A stretch of DNA of 64,000 bases from NCBI GenBank assembly GCA_039592335.1, contig JBDHBX010000003.1, positions 1 through 64,000 on the forward strand, in the 5' to 3' direction. Every line of letters starts with the position of its first letter. The stretch's first letter is position 1. The translations under genes were made by a program, and so were the position numbers. The notes under the pieces are model-generated. The model saw only the letters and a program-made list of their open reading frames with translations. It ran no database searches and had not been told where the DNA came from. This DNA comes from WVYX01 sp039592335 (lineage in GTDB: Bacteria; Gemmatimonadota; Gemmatimonadetes; Gemmatimonadales; GWC2-71-9). Shown piece after piece: positions 1-7,950 of this stretch.

Positions 1-1
1 C

Positions 2-1288
2 ATGAAGGCAAGGCGTGTGGTACGCGCGCTGGTCATCCCGTGGGCCATCGCGGCGGTGGCGATCGGATCATACGTGTGGGGCTGGGAGGACGGGCGCAGC
101 GGCGACGGTCCGGCTCTGGTGCGGACCGCGCTGGCTCAGCAACAACAGCAACTGGTGAGCTCCACTGCCGCGCGGGAGCGGGACGCCTACTTCCCGAACA
201 GTGAGGAGTTGGCGCCGGACGAGATGCGCGTCATCTCCTGCGGCACTGGGATGCCCACGGCGCGCGAGTCGCAGGCTGCCGCCTGTTTCCTGGTCGAGTT
301 GGGGAACGGCGACAAGTACATCTTCGACTCTGGCACCGGCTCCCACGTGCGCATCGGCAGCCTGGAGATTCCCTACGATTTCCTCGACAAGATCTTCATC
401 AGCCACCTGCACACCGACCACTTCGGCGATTTCGCCGCCTACTATATCGGCGGCTGGGTCGCGGGGCGATCGGTCCCCCTGCGGGTATGGGGTCCGAGTG
501 GGGCGGCAGAGAACCTCGGTACCGAGTACGCACTCACCCATTGGCAGCAGGCGCTCAACTGGGACATCACGAATCGCGCCGGGCGGTTGCCCGCAACGGG
601 TGGCGAGCTCGAGATCCACGAATTCGACTACAAGGGCGAGAACCAGGTCGTGTACCAGGAGAACGGCGTCACCATCAGGTCGTGGCCAGCGATCCACGGC
701 ATCGACGGTTCTGTGAGCTACCGCCTAGAGTGGAATGGGCTGAGCTTCGTGTTCGGTGGCGACACCTACCCCAACCAGTGGTTTGTGGAGTATGCGCAGG
801 ACGCCGATCTGGTGGTGCACGAGGCGATGATGGCGGTTGAGGACTACATCCAGAAGTTCAAGTTCCCCCCGGGGCTCGCACTGGAGATCGGCGTTGGAAT
901 CCACACCTCCCCGGAGTCCTTCGGCAAGGTCATGAGCATGGTCGAGCCGCGCATGGCCGTCGCCTATCACTTCTTCAACGACTTCGACACCCGCGAGCGC
1001 ATAGGACTGGGGATCCGCAGTACATATGACGGACCGCTCAGCATGGCGAACGACTACATGGTGTGGAACGTGACGAAGGACGAGATCCGCGTGCGTGAGG
1101 TGCATTTCAACCCGGACGTTTGGCCGCCGCCCAAGGCGTACCCCAGCCCCGACATTGACCAGTCACAGATGGTCTTCGTGTCCGACGAGATCGCGTCCCG
1201 CAAGCTCGTGGAGGCGTTCGAGGTGGATCAGAAGATCTACGATCGCATAAATGCGGCGTACGGGACGGACTTCAAGCTGCGGAGGTAG
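2..1288 (+). CDS. gntH: Exported MBL-fold metallo-hydrolase, GntH family
   Basis: This 428-residue protein begins with an uncleaved anchor or signal segment (about residues 5-27) followed by a Gln-rich linker. A metallo-beta-lactamase fold follows, with the metal-binding motif SHLHTDHFGDF near residue 135, later metal ligands in FGGDTYP and HEAMM, and YHFFND near the C-terminus. Overall pattern and length match the family named GntH after the guanitoxin pathway. No other guanitoxin genes are visible here, so the name marks homology only and the substrate is unknown. The start lies at the window edge, so promoter and upstream gene cannot be seen. A 333-bp, gap-free 3' duplicate of this gene occurs at 8590-8922. 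Confidence 0.85.
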   Translation: MKARRVVRALVIPWAIAAVAIGSYVWGWEDGRSGDGPALVRTALAQQQQQLVSSTAARERDAYFPNSEELAPDEMRVISCGTGMPTARESQAAACFLVELGNGDKYIFDSGTGSHVRIGSLEIPYDFLDKIFISHLHTDHFGDFAAYYIGGWVAGRSVPLRVWGPSGAAENLGTEYALTHWQQALNWDITNRAGRLPATGGELEIHEFDYKGENQVVYQENGVTIRSWPAIHGIDGSVSYRLEWNGLSFVFGGDTYPNQWFVEYAQDADLVVHEAMMAVEDYIQKFKFPPGLALEIGVGIHTSPESFGKVMSMVEPRMAVAYHFFNDFDTRERIGLGIRSTYDGPLSMANDYMVWNVTKDEIRVREVHFNPDVWPPPKAYPSPDIDQSQMVFVSDEIASRKLVEAFEVDQKIYDRINAAYGTDFKLRR

Positions 1289-1307
1289 TCGCCGCGCTGG
1301 GCGGCGC

Positions 1308-1500
1308 TGTTGGGCATAACTTGGGCATAAACGGCCGCAGCCAGATGCAACCAGACGCAGCTCAACGCAGAACCTACCGACCCTAAGTCGTTGTCTGAGC
1401 AGCTAGATGCAGCTGGACGCAGCCAGACGCAGAACTCTAGAGGGAACTTGAAAACCGCCGGGCGCAAGCCCTTGGGGGTTCGAGTCCCCCGCCCTCCGTA
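1308..1500 (+). repeat. tRNA-Ser 3'-half attachment-like repeat, copy 1
   Basis: This is the first of three related elements. It holds a TTGGGCATAA motif given twice in tandem (about 1310-1330), three exact-period 10-bp repeats of the type CCAGACGCAG (1341-1370), three more (1403-1432), and then 52 bp (1447-1498) identical in layout to the anticodon loop through the 3' end of a tRNA-Ser(UGA): loop CTTGAAA, variable arm, T arm GGGGGTTCGAGTCCCCC and acceptor strand GCCCTCC plus G. The 5' side of the anticodon stem does not pair, so this is half a gene. Tyrosine recombinases commonly use such tRNA halves as attachment cores. The decamers could be arm-type binding sites; that role is inference. 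Confidence 0.7.
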
Positions 1501-1548
1501 AGGACTTAGGCCCCGTCAGCCGAGACCGTGACACGAGTGCCGCGATCG

Positions 1549-3555
1549 CTAGTTCTCGCGCGCCAGCAGCTGCTGGAACCGTGGATTGTCGCGCAGCGGG
1601 TCATAGAGCGGATCGACTTCGAGCAAGGGACGGGACATCAGCGACGAGATCGACAACAGGTATTCGATCCGGTCTATGGCACGATCGTACTCACCGACCA
1701 TGATGTAGATGTCGGCCAGCGTGGCCACCTCGTCAGGACCCTGGACCGCGTCCTTTGATACCGGCAGCACGTCTACGGCCTGTTGGCCCAACTGAATGGC
1801 TTCTTCCATCCGACCCGTGCCAGCCGCAGCGATGCCGAGGCGCCCACGCGCTGGGTGCGCCACATGTGCCGTGTCCCCCGTCGTCGCGGTCCGTGCCTCG
1901 AGAGCCGAGTATGCCTGCTCGTAATGAGCACGTCCGACGTCAGGTCGGCCTGTTTGGGACGCGACGGCTGCCTGGAAGAACAACACACCCTCAGCGTCGG
2001 TGCGGCGAGGCAACCTCAGCTCATCATGGTATTCGGCGGCGAAGACCCTGCCGAGTATCCTCGGAGGTGCGCTCCACGCAAGGTCGTACTCGACAGTCCC
2101 TTCGGGCGCTTGATGGAGCACGCCCAGCGCTTTCTCCTTGCTACCCTGCCAGAGCAGATAGAGCAAAGCTTTGTGCTGATGTGCCTCCGGAAGGTCGGGA
2201 GCTAACGAGACCGCGACGCTCAAATAGCGCTCCGCCTCTCGGTACCGTCGCATTATGAGATAGGTCTCTCCGAGACCCTTGACGATGTTTTGATGTCGCG
2301 GGTCAAGGTCTACAGCGGCCTTGAGGTTGGCTGCCGCCTCTTCCCACTCACCCTGTCGCCTGCGAATGTACCCGATGGACTCGATAACATCCGCGTCGTT
2401 CGGCCGCTGTGTGCGCGCGATGGTGTACTCTTCCAGGGCTTTCTCGTAGTCCCGGTGGCCGTAGTAGAGGTAGTCCCCCATGGCACTATGCGCTTCGGGC
2501 AGGTCGGCTTGGAGTTGAAGCGCCCGGTCTGCAGCATCCTTTCCTTTCGCGAGTTCCACATACTCGCCGTAGACCCAGTGTAGCCAGATCCGTGCGCGGG
2601 AAAGTGCGGCGTACGCCAGGCCGAAGTCAGAATCCAGCTCGACGGCGCGTTCATACATCTGCACGGCTAGCTGGGCGTCTTCCTCAACCGCATGCCGAAG
2701 GTCGTGCGCGCTCCCCAGCAGATAGTACTGGTACGCCTCGAGGTTGTCGGTCGGCATTGCCGCCAGCTGCTGACGTTCAGTACCGAGTAGCGTGACGTCC
2801 AGCGCCTGAGCGACATTCTCGGCAATGTCTGCTTGAACGCGAAAGATCTCGCCAGGCACCAGGTCCGCCGTGTAGCGATCCGTCCACAGATGTGCGTCGT
2901 CGGAGACCCGTACGAGCTGGGGCGTCACCCGTACCTGACCCGAGCCATCCGGTGCTCGGTCGGTCCGTATCGTGCCCTCCACCACGTATTCAACGTTCAG
3001 GTCTTGACCGATCTCTCGCAGCGTCTTCTCGTGGTGCTTGTACTGGATTGCGCTGGTACGCGAAATGACGTGGAGCCCGCTGATCTCCGCGATCCGGCTG
3101 GTAATCTCCTCAGTAATTCCATCTGCGAAGTATTCGTCCTCGGAGCTGCCGAGATTGTCGAACGGCAATACGGCGAGCCTGGGCAGCGCGGCCGCCTCGG
3201 CTGATTCAGGCGGGCCGAGAGTGCGAGAGATGACAGTGTAGGCCCCAAGGATTGCGAGGATAGCAACGGCGGCGTAGGCAATCAGGTTTCGTCGTGACTT
3301 CTCCCTTGGCGGCACTTCAACAGGACGTGGCACCGTGTGGGCCGGGGTCAACGCCTCAGCAAACTGCGCCGCGGGGCTGAACCGATCCGCCGGAGCTTTC
3401 GACAGCACTCGCGACAACGCTGCCACCACCTCCGCGGGCACCGCTGGTCGGAGCTCCGTCACCGGTCGGGGCTCCACCGCGATGTGCTGGTGCACCACGC
3501 TCTCGACGGTGGCGCCGGTAAACGGCGGCTCGCTCCCCAACATCTCGTACAACAC
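1549..3555 (-). CDS. Ser/Thr protein kinase, C-terminal part (frameshifted): end of kinase domain, TM, TolB-like and TPR region
   Basis: This frame continues the kinase encoded at 3575-4153. Coding sense extends upstream of the first ATG to about 3592, where the residues ELDGRSDLYSLGC form the normal APE-to-subdomain-IX stretch. After the end of the kinase domain come a single membrane helix (about residues 89-112), a TolB/FlgO-like domain (LAVLPFDN, then FADGITEEI) and at least six TPR-type repeats up to the C-terminus. The architecture is common among Gemmatimonadota membrane kinases. The part lacks the ATP-binding lobe and cannot be an active kinase alone. It lies between att-like copies 1 and 2. 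Either the gene is a pseudogene or the junction is a sequencing or assembly error. Confidence 0.75.
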   Translation of the reverse strand: MLYEMLGSEPPFTGATVESVVHQHIAVEPRPVTELRPAVPAEVVAALSRVLSKAPADRFSPAAQFAEALTPAHTVPRPVEVPPREKSRRNLIAYAAVAILAILGAYTVISRTLGPPESAEAAALPRLAVLPFDNLGSSEDEYFADGITEEITSRIAEISGLHVISRTSAIQYKHHEKTLREIGQDLNVEYVVEGTIRTDRAPDGSGQVRVTPQLVRVSDDAHLWTDRYTADLVPGEIFRVQADIAENVAQALDVTLLGTERQQLAAMPTDNLEAYQYYLLGSAHDLRHAVEEDAQLAVQMYERAVELDSDFGLAYAALSRARIWLHWVYGEYVELAKGKDAADRALQLQADLPEAHSAMGDYLYYGHRDYEKALEEYTIARTQRPNDADVIESIGYIRRRQGEWEEAAANLKAAVDLDPRHQNIVKGLGETYLIMRRYREAERYLSVAVSLAPDLPEAHQHKALLYLLWQGSKEKALGVLHQAPEGTVEYDLAWSAPPRILGRVFAAEYHDELRLPRRTDAEGVLFFQAAVASQTGRPDVGRAHYEQAYSALEARTATTGDTAHVAHPARGRLGIAAAGTGRMEEAIQLGQQAVDVLPVSKDAVQGPDEVATLADIYIMVGEYDRAIDRIEYLLSISSLMSRPLLEVDPLYDPLRDNPRFQQLLAREN

Positions 3556-3574
3556 GCAACCGAGGCTGTAGAGA

Positions 3575-4153
3575 TCACTCCGGCCGTCGAGTTCCTTCCG
3601 GACTCATATAGGCCGGTGTGCCCACGGCCATCCCGGTCTCGGTGAGCCGCTCCCCACCGGCCGCGTGAACGGCTCGCGCAATCCCAAAGTCCGCCACCAC
3701 CGCGTGGCCCTCTTCCAGCAGGATGTTCTCCGGCTTGATGTCCCGGTGGATCACATCGTGCCGGTGAGCAGACCCGAGGGCGTCCGCCACTTCCCTTGCG
3801 ATCTGCACGGCGTCCTCGACGGGAAGTTGTTTCTCCCGGTTCAGGCGATCGCGGAGGGATTCGCCCTCGACGTACGGCATGACGTAGTAGAGAAAACCAT
3901 CGGCCTCGCCCGAGTCGTGGAGCGCGAGGATATGAGGGTGATGAAGCTTGGCGGCGATCTCGATCTCGCGGAGGAACCGCTCGGGGCCGAGTGCCGCGGC
4001 CAGTTCTGGTCGTAGGACCTTCAAGGCGACCTTGCGGTGAAGCTTGAGGTCCCCGGCGAGGTAGACCGTCGCCATCCCACCGCTACCGATCTCCCGCTCG
4101 ATGGCGTAGCGGTCGGCGAGGGCCGTCTTGAGGCGGTCCAGCAGGTCAGTCAT
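3575..4153 (-). CDS. Ser/Thr protein kinase, N-terminal catalytic part (frameshifted)
   Basis: The 192 residues contain the glycine loop GSGGMATVY, the lysine in VALKVL, the catalytic loop HRDIKPENIL, the metal-binding DFGIA and the activation segment GTPAYMSPE. They then run into an out-of-frame tail GTRRPE and stop. Relatives have a short Gln-Ala-containing stretch between SPE and LDGRSD. Here it is missing and the frame changes, consistent with a deletion of roughly 17-20 nt near 3593-3600. The rest of the protein is at 1549-3592 in another frame. This part holds all catalytic residues but lacks subdomains IX-XI, so it is probably unstable or inactive if the frameshift is real. Confidence 0.8.
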   Translation of the reverse strand: MTDLLDRLKTALADRYAIEREIGSGGMATVYLAGDLKLHRKVALKVLRPELAAALGPERFLREIEIAAKLHHPHILALHDSGEADGFLYYVMPYVEGESLRDRLNREKQLPVEDAVQIAREVADALGSAHRHDVIHRDIKPENILLEEGHAVVADFGIARAVHAAGGERLTETGMAVGTPAYMSPEGTRRPE

Positions 4154-4230
4154 GGAGTGACCTGGGCTGGGACTGGTCTAAGGTATGGCTCTCGAATCAG
4201 AGGGTCCAGACAGCGCCTTGAATCCGACGC

Positions 4231-4408
4231 CTGGACATATCCTGGGCATAAACACCCGCAACCAGGCGCAACCGGACGCAGAACCGCCTGACTGTGGGTG
4301 GTTGTCTAGCAACTAGAGCAGCTGACGCAACCAGACGCAAAAGGCGAGAGGGAACTTGAAAACCGCCGCGGGCAACCGCATCGGGGTTCGAATCCCCGGC
4401 CCTCCGTA
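4231..4408 (+). repeat. tRNA-Ser 3'-half attachment-like repeat, copy 2
   Basis: Second copy. It starts at GGACATATCCTGGGCATAAAC, carries degenerate decamers (CCAGGCGCAA, CCGGACGCAG about 4262-4281; GCTGACGCAA, CCAGACGCAA at 4321-4340) and ends with a 52-bp tRNA-Ser(UGA) 3' half at 4355-4406. The variable arm and T stem differ from copy 1 (CGGGGTTCGAATCCCCG), but both are well paired, so this half probably descends from a different donor tRNA-Ser allele. It separates the kinase module from the SDR/ProC/arsR module. Confidence 0.68.
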
Positions 4409-4412
4409 ACGT

Positions 4413-4473
4413 GCCCTTGGGGGTGGAGCTGCGGCTGCTGACGCAGCCTCGCTCTGCTATGCGCGTGTTAGGC
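4413..4473 (+). other. Integron attC-like half-site ending in GTTAGGC
   Basis: The segment 4413-4458 is a 46-bp sequence repeated exactly at 8366-8411, where it interrupts att-like copy 3. It contains the inverted repeat GCTGCG-N8-CGCAGC. In this copy it continues as ATGCGCGT and then GTTAGGC (4467-4473), which fits the integron core GTTRRRY. The reverse complement of the extended core, GCTGCCTAAC, lies at 5139-5148 on the other side of the SDR gene. Facing core sites around one AT-richer gene are what an integrated gene cassette shows. The second half of a normal attC is not present, and no integron integrase gene is visible in the window, so this is tentative. Confidence 0.4.
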
Positions 4474-4488
4474 AGCACCACACCTAAT

Positions 4489-5118
4489 CTAATATGACAC
4501 ACCAGGTGCCTGATGAAGGTACGTGTCGTCAACAAGTTGCTTTAACATGAAGTCGGCCACATCGGCACGTGATATCCAACTTCTGATTCGCTTATCCGTT
4601 CTGGAAAACCCGTGCCGATAAACTCCCGTTCGCGGGCCGTCCTTCAAGTGAGGGGGGCGAACAATTGTCCAATCCAACAAGCTCTTTCTTACGACAGCCT
4701 CCTGAAGTTCGTGATCTGCGAAAGCATGTCGAAGGAATATGCCCACAATGATGTACTTGGTAAAAAACGGTAGGTTGGTTCGACTATCTCCCACGCCAAG
4801 CGAAGATTGACAGATTAGACGTTTCACGCCAGTGCTCTGCATAGCCTCAACGATATTTCGTGTTCCCTCCTCTCGCAGAGTTGTGCGTATAGGGCCCGTG
4901 CCAATGGTCACGAGTATACCTTCGTGTCCTGCTACAGCGCTCTTTACAGTAGCCGCATCTAGCACATCGCCACGAACAACGGTTAAGCGCGAATGCTGTA
5001 TGTCCTCGATCTTGGCCGGGTCACGGGCATATGCCGTGACGCTATGGTCCTGGTCGAGAGCCTGAATCAGCAGCTCTCGTCCTGTGCCACCGGTTGAACC
5101 AAAAACAAGCAATCTCAT
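4489..5118 (-). CDS. NAD(P)H-binding atypical SDR family oxidoreductase
   Basis: The 209-residue protein opens with the Rossmann nucleotide-binding motif GSTGGTGREL and contains DVLDAATV, an SSLG core and the IVRPPHL segment typical of NmrA-like/atypical short-chain dehydrogenases that bind NAD(P)H. The substrate is not predictable. The gene is visibly richer in A+T than its surroundings. It is flanked by a perfect inverted repeat GTTAGGCAGC (4467-4476 and 5139-5148), and its 3' end abuts att-like copy 2. These features suggest capture as an integron-type cassette or other horizontal acquisition. Confidence 0.8.
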   Translation of the reverse strand: MRLLVFGSTGGTGRELLIQALDQDHSVTAYARDPAKIEDIQHSRLTVVRGDVLDAATVKSAVAGHEGILVTIGTGPIRTTLREEGTRNIVEAMQSTGVKRLICQSSLGVGDSRTNLPFFTKYIIVGIFLRHAFADHELQEAVVRKSLLDWTIVRPPHLKDGPRTGVYRHGFSRTDKRIRSWISRADVADFMLKQLVDDTYLHQAPGVSY

Positions 5119-5163
5119 CCCATCCTCGTGCTTTCTAGGCTGCCTAACTGGTAGTAGACTGCC

Positions 5164-5943
5164 TCAAGGCCTGATCTTCGCGTACAACGCAGTCAGGCGA
5201 TCCCGATAGGCCTGTCGGATCGGGGCTTCCTCATCCGCCAGTGGTTTCACTGGGATGAGGTCCATGACCTCATCGGGCGGGAGTCCCGATTCGAGGAGTG
5301 TCCGCGCCGACCCACACACCATGCTTTTCAACGCTGGCACGGCATCGTTCTCGTCGAGACCGAACTCTGCCGCAAGCTCCCTCAGGGCCTGCAACTGGTG
5401 CCAGAAGTACGTGGGGCCCATTCCCGTCAACAAAGCGAATCCTTCGAGCTTGGACTCTGCTACGTCCGGACATTCGCCCACCGGTTCGAAGAATTGACTC
5501 ACAGCTGCACGGTCTTCCGCAGGCATCTCTTCGCCATAGGCAACCGGGTTGTAGCCCAGCCCAATGATCGAAGGCGCATTGGGAATCATTCGAACGACGC
5601 GAGCGACACCACCCAGCAACTCGCTCAATCGGGCCAGCGTGATCTTGGGCGCGAGGGAGACCACTACTGCTTCAGGCTGTAACGTGGACTTGATCTCCGC
5701 CAATATCGCAGCCATGACCGGCGGATGAAGCGCGAGAATGACGAGATCCTGGGCAGCCGGTTTGGTGCTTTCTGCGCCTGCGGCAACGACGTTGGGGAAC
5801 TGGACGGACAACCGGTCCAGGACCTCAGGATTGGCATCACTCACGACGATCTCAGGCAGTCTGACACCAGCAGCATTGAAACCGCCAAGCAGGATGCGAG
5901 TAACTCGTCCCGCACCGATGAAACCAACTGACCTGATAATCAT
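5164..5943 (-). CDS. Pyrroline-5-carboxylate reductase-like NAD(P)-binding protein
   Basis: The N-terminus has the dinucleotide-binding motif GFIGAGRVTRILLGGF, and the middle has APKITLARL and RMIPNAPSIIGLGYN, as in ProC (pyrroline-5-carboxylate reductase). The dimerization domain keeps a GMGPTYF element (ProC: GSGPAY), but the conserved TSPGGTT substrate loop is replaced by IPVKPLADEE. A true proline-synthesis role is therefore doubtful; it may reduce another imine or be an F420-type oxidoreductase relative. Length (259 aa) is normal. It follows the SDR gene on the same strand, with a 45-bp gap holding the GCTGCCTAAC core. Confidence 0.75.
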   Translation of the reverse strand: MIIRSVGFIGAGRVTRILLGGFNAAGVRLPEIVVSDANPEVLDRLSVQFPNVVAAGAESTKPAAQDLVILALHPPVMAAILAEIKSTLQPEAVVVSLAPKITLARLSELLGGVARVVRMIPNAPSIIGLGYNPVAYGEEMPAEDRAAVSQFFEPVGECPDVAESKLEGFALLTGMGPTYFWHQLQALRELAAEFGLDENDAVPALKSMVCGSARTLLESGLPPDEVMDLIPVKPLADEEAPIRQAYRDRLTALYAKIRP

Positions 5944-6150
5944 GATTCTCTTCCTATCGCTTGTAGACCATTCGCTTTGGGATCAATGTGGTGTGGAAGA
6001 ACTCAGTGCGCTTGAACGAACTGGCTATCCCCTGAAGACGAAGGAGGAAGGAGGAATCCCGAACAGTGAGGAGAACAAGCGGGTAGACGAGACCCGATGT
6101 CATGGCGTTGGAGGTCATTCCTGTACCCATTGTTCTTCAGTACTGCTCTC

Positions 6151-6507
6151 TCACCCGCCCCGGCAAAGCTGCTCGAGGGGGATCTTTCGCAGCTTGGCGA
6201 GCGCGTCGGCGTCCTCCTCCACCTGAGTGTCGGACTCGATCTGACGCCACACCTGCCGCAGGGTGGACCGCGCCCCTGGATCCTTGGCGAGGTCGAAGTG
6301 CACGAAGCGACCGTCCTTACGCTCTGTCACGAGGCCCGCCCGCCGCAGCTCGGCGACGTGCGACGATATCGTGGAAGGCGCGAGTCCCAAGGCCGCGGTG
6401 ATCTGACAGGCACACAGGTCACCGCCGCGCAGCATGGCGAGGATTCTCAGGCGCGCCGGGTGCGCGAGCGCCTTGTACAGCTGGGTGCTGGCGTCGAGTG
6501 TTGTCAT
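6151..6507 (-). CDS. ArsR-family metalloregulator
   Basis: The 118-residue winged-helix protein has the ArsR/SmtB helix-turn-helix (LGLAPSTISSHVAELRRAGLV) and, in the helix before it, DLCACQ. That motif is comparable to the ELCVC arsenite/cadmium-binding motif of classical ArsR, so Cys residues near position 32-34 probably bind the metal or metalloid. It is divergent from the permease gene, and the two share a short AT-rich intergenic region. Metal release from the operator with induction of permease and thioredoxin is the expected logic. Confidence 0.87.
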   Translation of the reverse strand: MTTLDASTQLYKALAHPARLRILAMLRGGDLCACQITAALGLAPSTISSHVAELRRAGLVTERKDGRFVHFDLAKDPGARSTLRQVWRQIESDTQVEEDADALAKLRKIPLEQLCRGG

Positions 6508-6518
6508 TTCGGCCTTTC

Positions 6519-6537
6519 ACGAATTATAGTATTGTAG
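6519..6537. promoter_or_regulatory. AT-rich divergent promoter/operator of arsR and permease
   Basis: The only AT-rich tract between the divergent genes is ACGAATTATAGTATTGTAG. It contains a TATAGT -10-like element and an imperfect dyad (AAT-N6-ATT), as expected for an ArsR-type operator overlapping promoters. It lies 12 bp upstream of the arsR start codon. Assignment rests on position and composition only. Confidence 0.4.
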
Positions 6538-6584
6538 CCTGGAGAGTCGTGCAAGGCCTGCCGGGTGCGGCGGGCCGACTGGGG

Positions 6585-7907
6585 GTGGACGTGGGGTTCT
6601 GGAAGCGCGAGTGGAAGTGGGCGTTGCTGCTGGTCGGCGGGTTCCTCTTGTGCTATTACCTGCCGGTCGAGACACTGCAGGGCGTGCTCCCGCTCCCCGG
6701 AGCGGTCGCCGAGTCGCTGTTGCTTACCCGGTGGTACGCCCGCGAGCACGTGCTGCTCTGCCTGGTGCCCGCCTTCTTCATCGCGGGCGCGATCGGGGTC
6801 TTCGTCAGCCAGAGCACCGTTATGAAGTACCTGGGAGCGGGGGCCAACAAGGCGCTGGCGTACGGCGTTGCGTCCGTCTCCGGCAGCGTCCTCGCGGTGT
6901 GCTCCTGCACGGTGCTGCCGCTCTTTGCCGGGATTTACAGGCGCGGGGCCGGACTCGGACCGGCTGCTGCGTTCCTTTACTCCGGCCCCGCGATCAACGT
7001 CCTCGCCGTGATTCTCACCGCCCGCGTGCTGGGCATCGAATTGGGTGTGGCGCGCGCGGTCGGCGCGGTCGTGTTCAGCATCTTCGTGGGCCTAGCCATG
7101 CACCTGTTGTTCCGACGGGAAGAGCTGGTGAAGGCCGCCGCCCAGGCCGAGGCACCGCAGGAGCCCGCGGTCCGCCCGTTGTGGCAGACCGCCCTGTTCT
7201 TCGGGTCCATGGTGGCGATCCTGGTGTTCGCCAATTGGGGCGCCCCCGCGGCACCCGAGGGGCTCTGGTACGCCGTCTTCCGGGCCAAGTGGTGGCTCAC
7301 GGGGCTGTCGGCGCTCCTGCTCGCGGCGGTGCTCGCGCTGTGGTACGGCGTCTCCTGGCGGCGGCTGGCGGTGCCCGGTGTGGCGGTGGCTGGCGTCGGC
7401 GCAGGGTTTCCGGCCCATCCTGCGGTCCCGTTCACGGCCGGTGCGATCGGCCTCTCGGTCGTGGCCACGAGCCAGGAGGGAGAGCCGCGCGAGTGGTTCG
7501 AATCCTCGTGGACGTTCGCTAAGCAGATCCTACCGCTCTTGTTGTTGGGTGTGCTCGTTGCCGGACTCCTGCTGGGACGGCCCGGCCAGGAAGGCGTCAT
7601 TCCGTCGGGCTGGGTGGCCGCGGCAGTCGGGGGGAACTCGCTCCTCGCGAACTTCTTTGCATCCTTTGCCGGGGCCTTCATGTACTTCGCGACGCTCACC
7701 GAGGTGCCGATCCTCGAAGGGTTGCTCGGCAACGGCATGGGCCAAGGCCCGGCCCTCGCCCTGCTCCTCGCGGGCCCGGCGCTCTCACTGCCGAACATGC
7801 TCGTGATTCGCAGCGTGATGGGGACCAAGAAGACGTTGGCGTTTGTGGGGCTGACGGTAGTGATGGCGACCGTCACGGGACTCTTGTACGGCGCGTTCGC
7901 GTCGTGA
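6585..7907 (+). CDS. COG0701/ArsP-type permease
   Basis: This is a polytopic membrane protein with about 9-10 hydrophobic segments. It has the family signature CSCTVLPLFAGIYRRGAGLG followed by LYSGPAINV, and a related second half (GGNSLLANFFASFAG, LLAGPALSLPN). Members of this permease family export metal ions or (organo)arsenicals. The CSC pair is the usual metal-thiolate site. An upstream GTG at 6498 would run through arsR and the operator, so I place the start at GTG 6585 (6591 is also possible). Divergent arsR upstream and the thioredoxin-like gene 43 bp downstream support a metal/metalloid efflux role. Confidence 0.82.
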   Translation: MDVGFWKREWKWALLLVGGFLLCYYLPVETLQGVLPLPGAVAESLLLTRWYAREHVLLCLVPAFFIAGAIGVFVSQSTVMKYLGAGANKALAYGVASVSGSVLAVCSCTVLPLFAGIYRRGAGLGPAAAFLYSGPAINVLAVILTARVLGIELGVARAVGAVVFSIFVGLAMHLLFRREELVKAAAQAEAPQEPAVRPLWQTALFFGSMVAILVFANWGAPAAPEGLWYAVFRAKWWLTGLSALLLAAVLALWYGVSWRRLAVPGVAVAGVGAGFPAHPAVPFTAGAIGLSVVATSQEGEPREWFESSWTFAKQILPLLLLGVLVAGLLLGRPGQEGVIPSGWVAAAVGGNSLLANFFASFAGAFMYFATLTEVPILEGLLGNGMGQGPALALLLAGPALSLPNMLVIRSVMGTKKTLAFVGLTVVMATVTGLLYGAFAS

Positions 7908-7950
7908 CACGAGTCAGTGCCTCACTGTCTTAGGATGGAGGTGATTGGGT

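Noticed and set aside
1341..1432. Possible CRISPR or replication iterons from short direct repeats
   Set aside because: Repeats are contiguous 10-mers without spacers, recur beside tRNA halves, and no cas or rep genes are near.
1447..1498. Complete tRNA-Ser gene
   Set aside because: Only the anticodon loop to 3' end is present; the 5' acceptor strand, D arm and anticodon 5' stem are absent. The same holds for 4355-4406, and 8345-8436 is further interrupted.
4197..4535. Minus-strand frame across att-like copy 2
   Set aside because: Similar frames appear across copies 1 and 3 only because the DNA repeat is shared; no start or domain supports coding.
5944..6150. Possible small gene between the ProC-like gene and arsR
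   Set aside because: No RBS-linked frame with recognisable features; I see only intergenic sequence.
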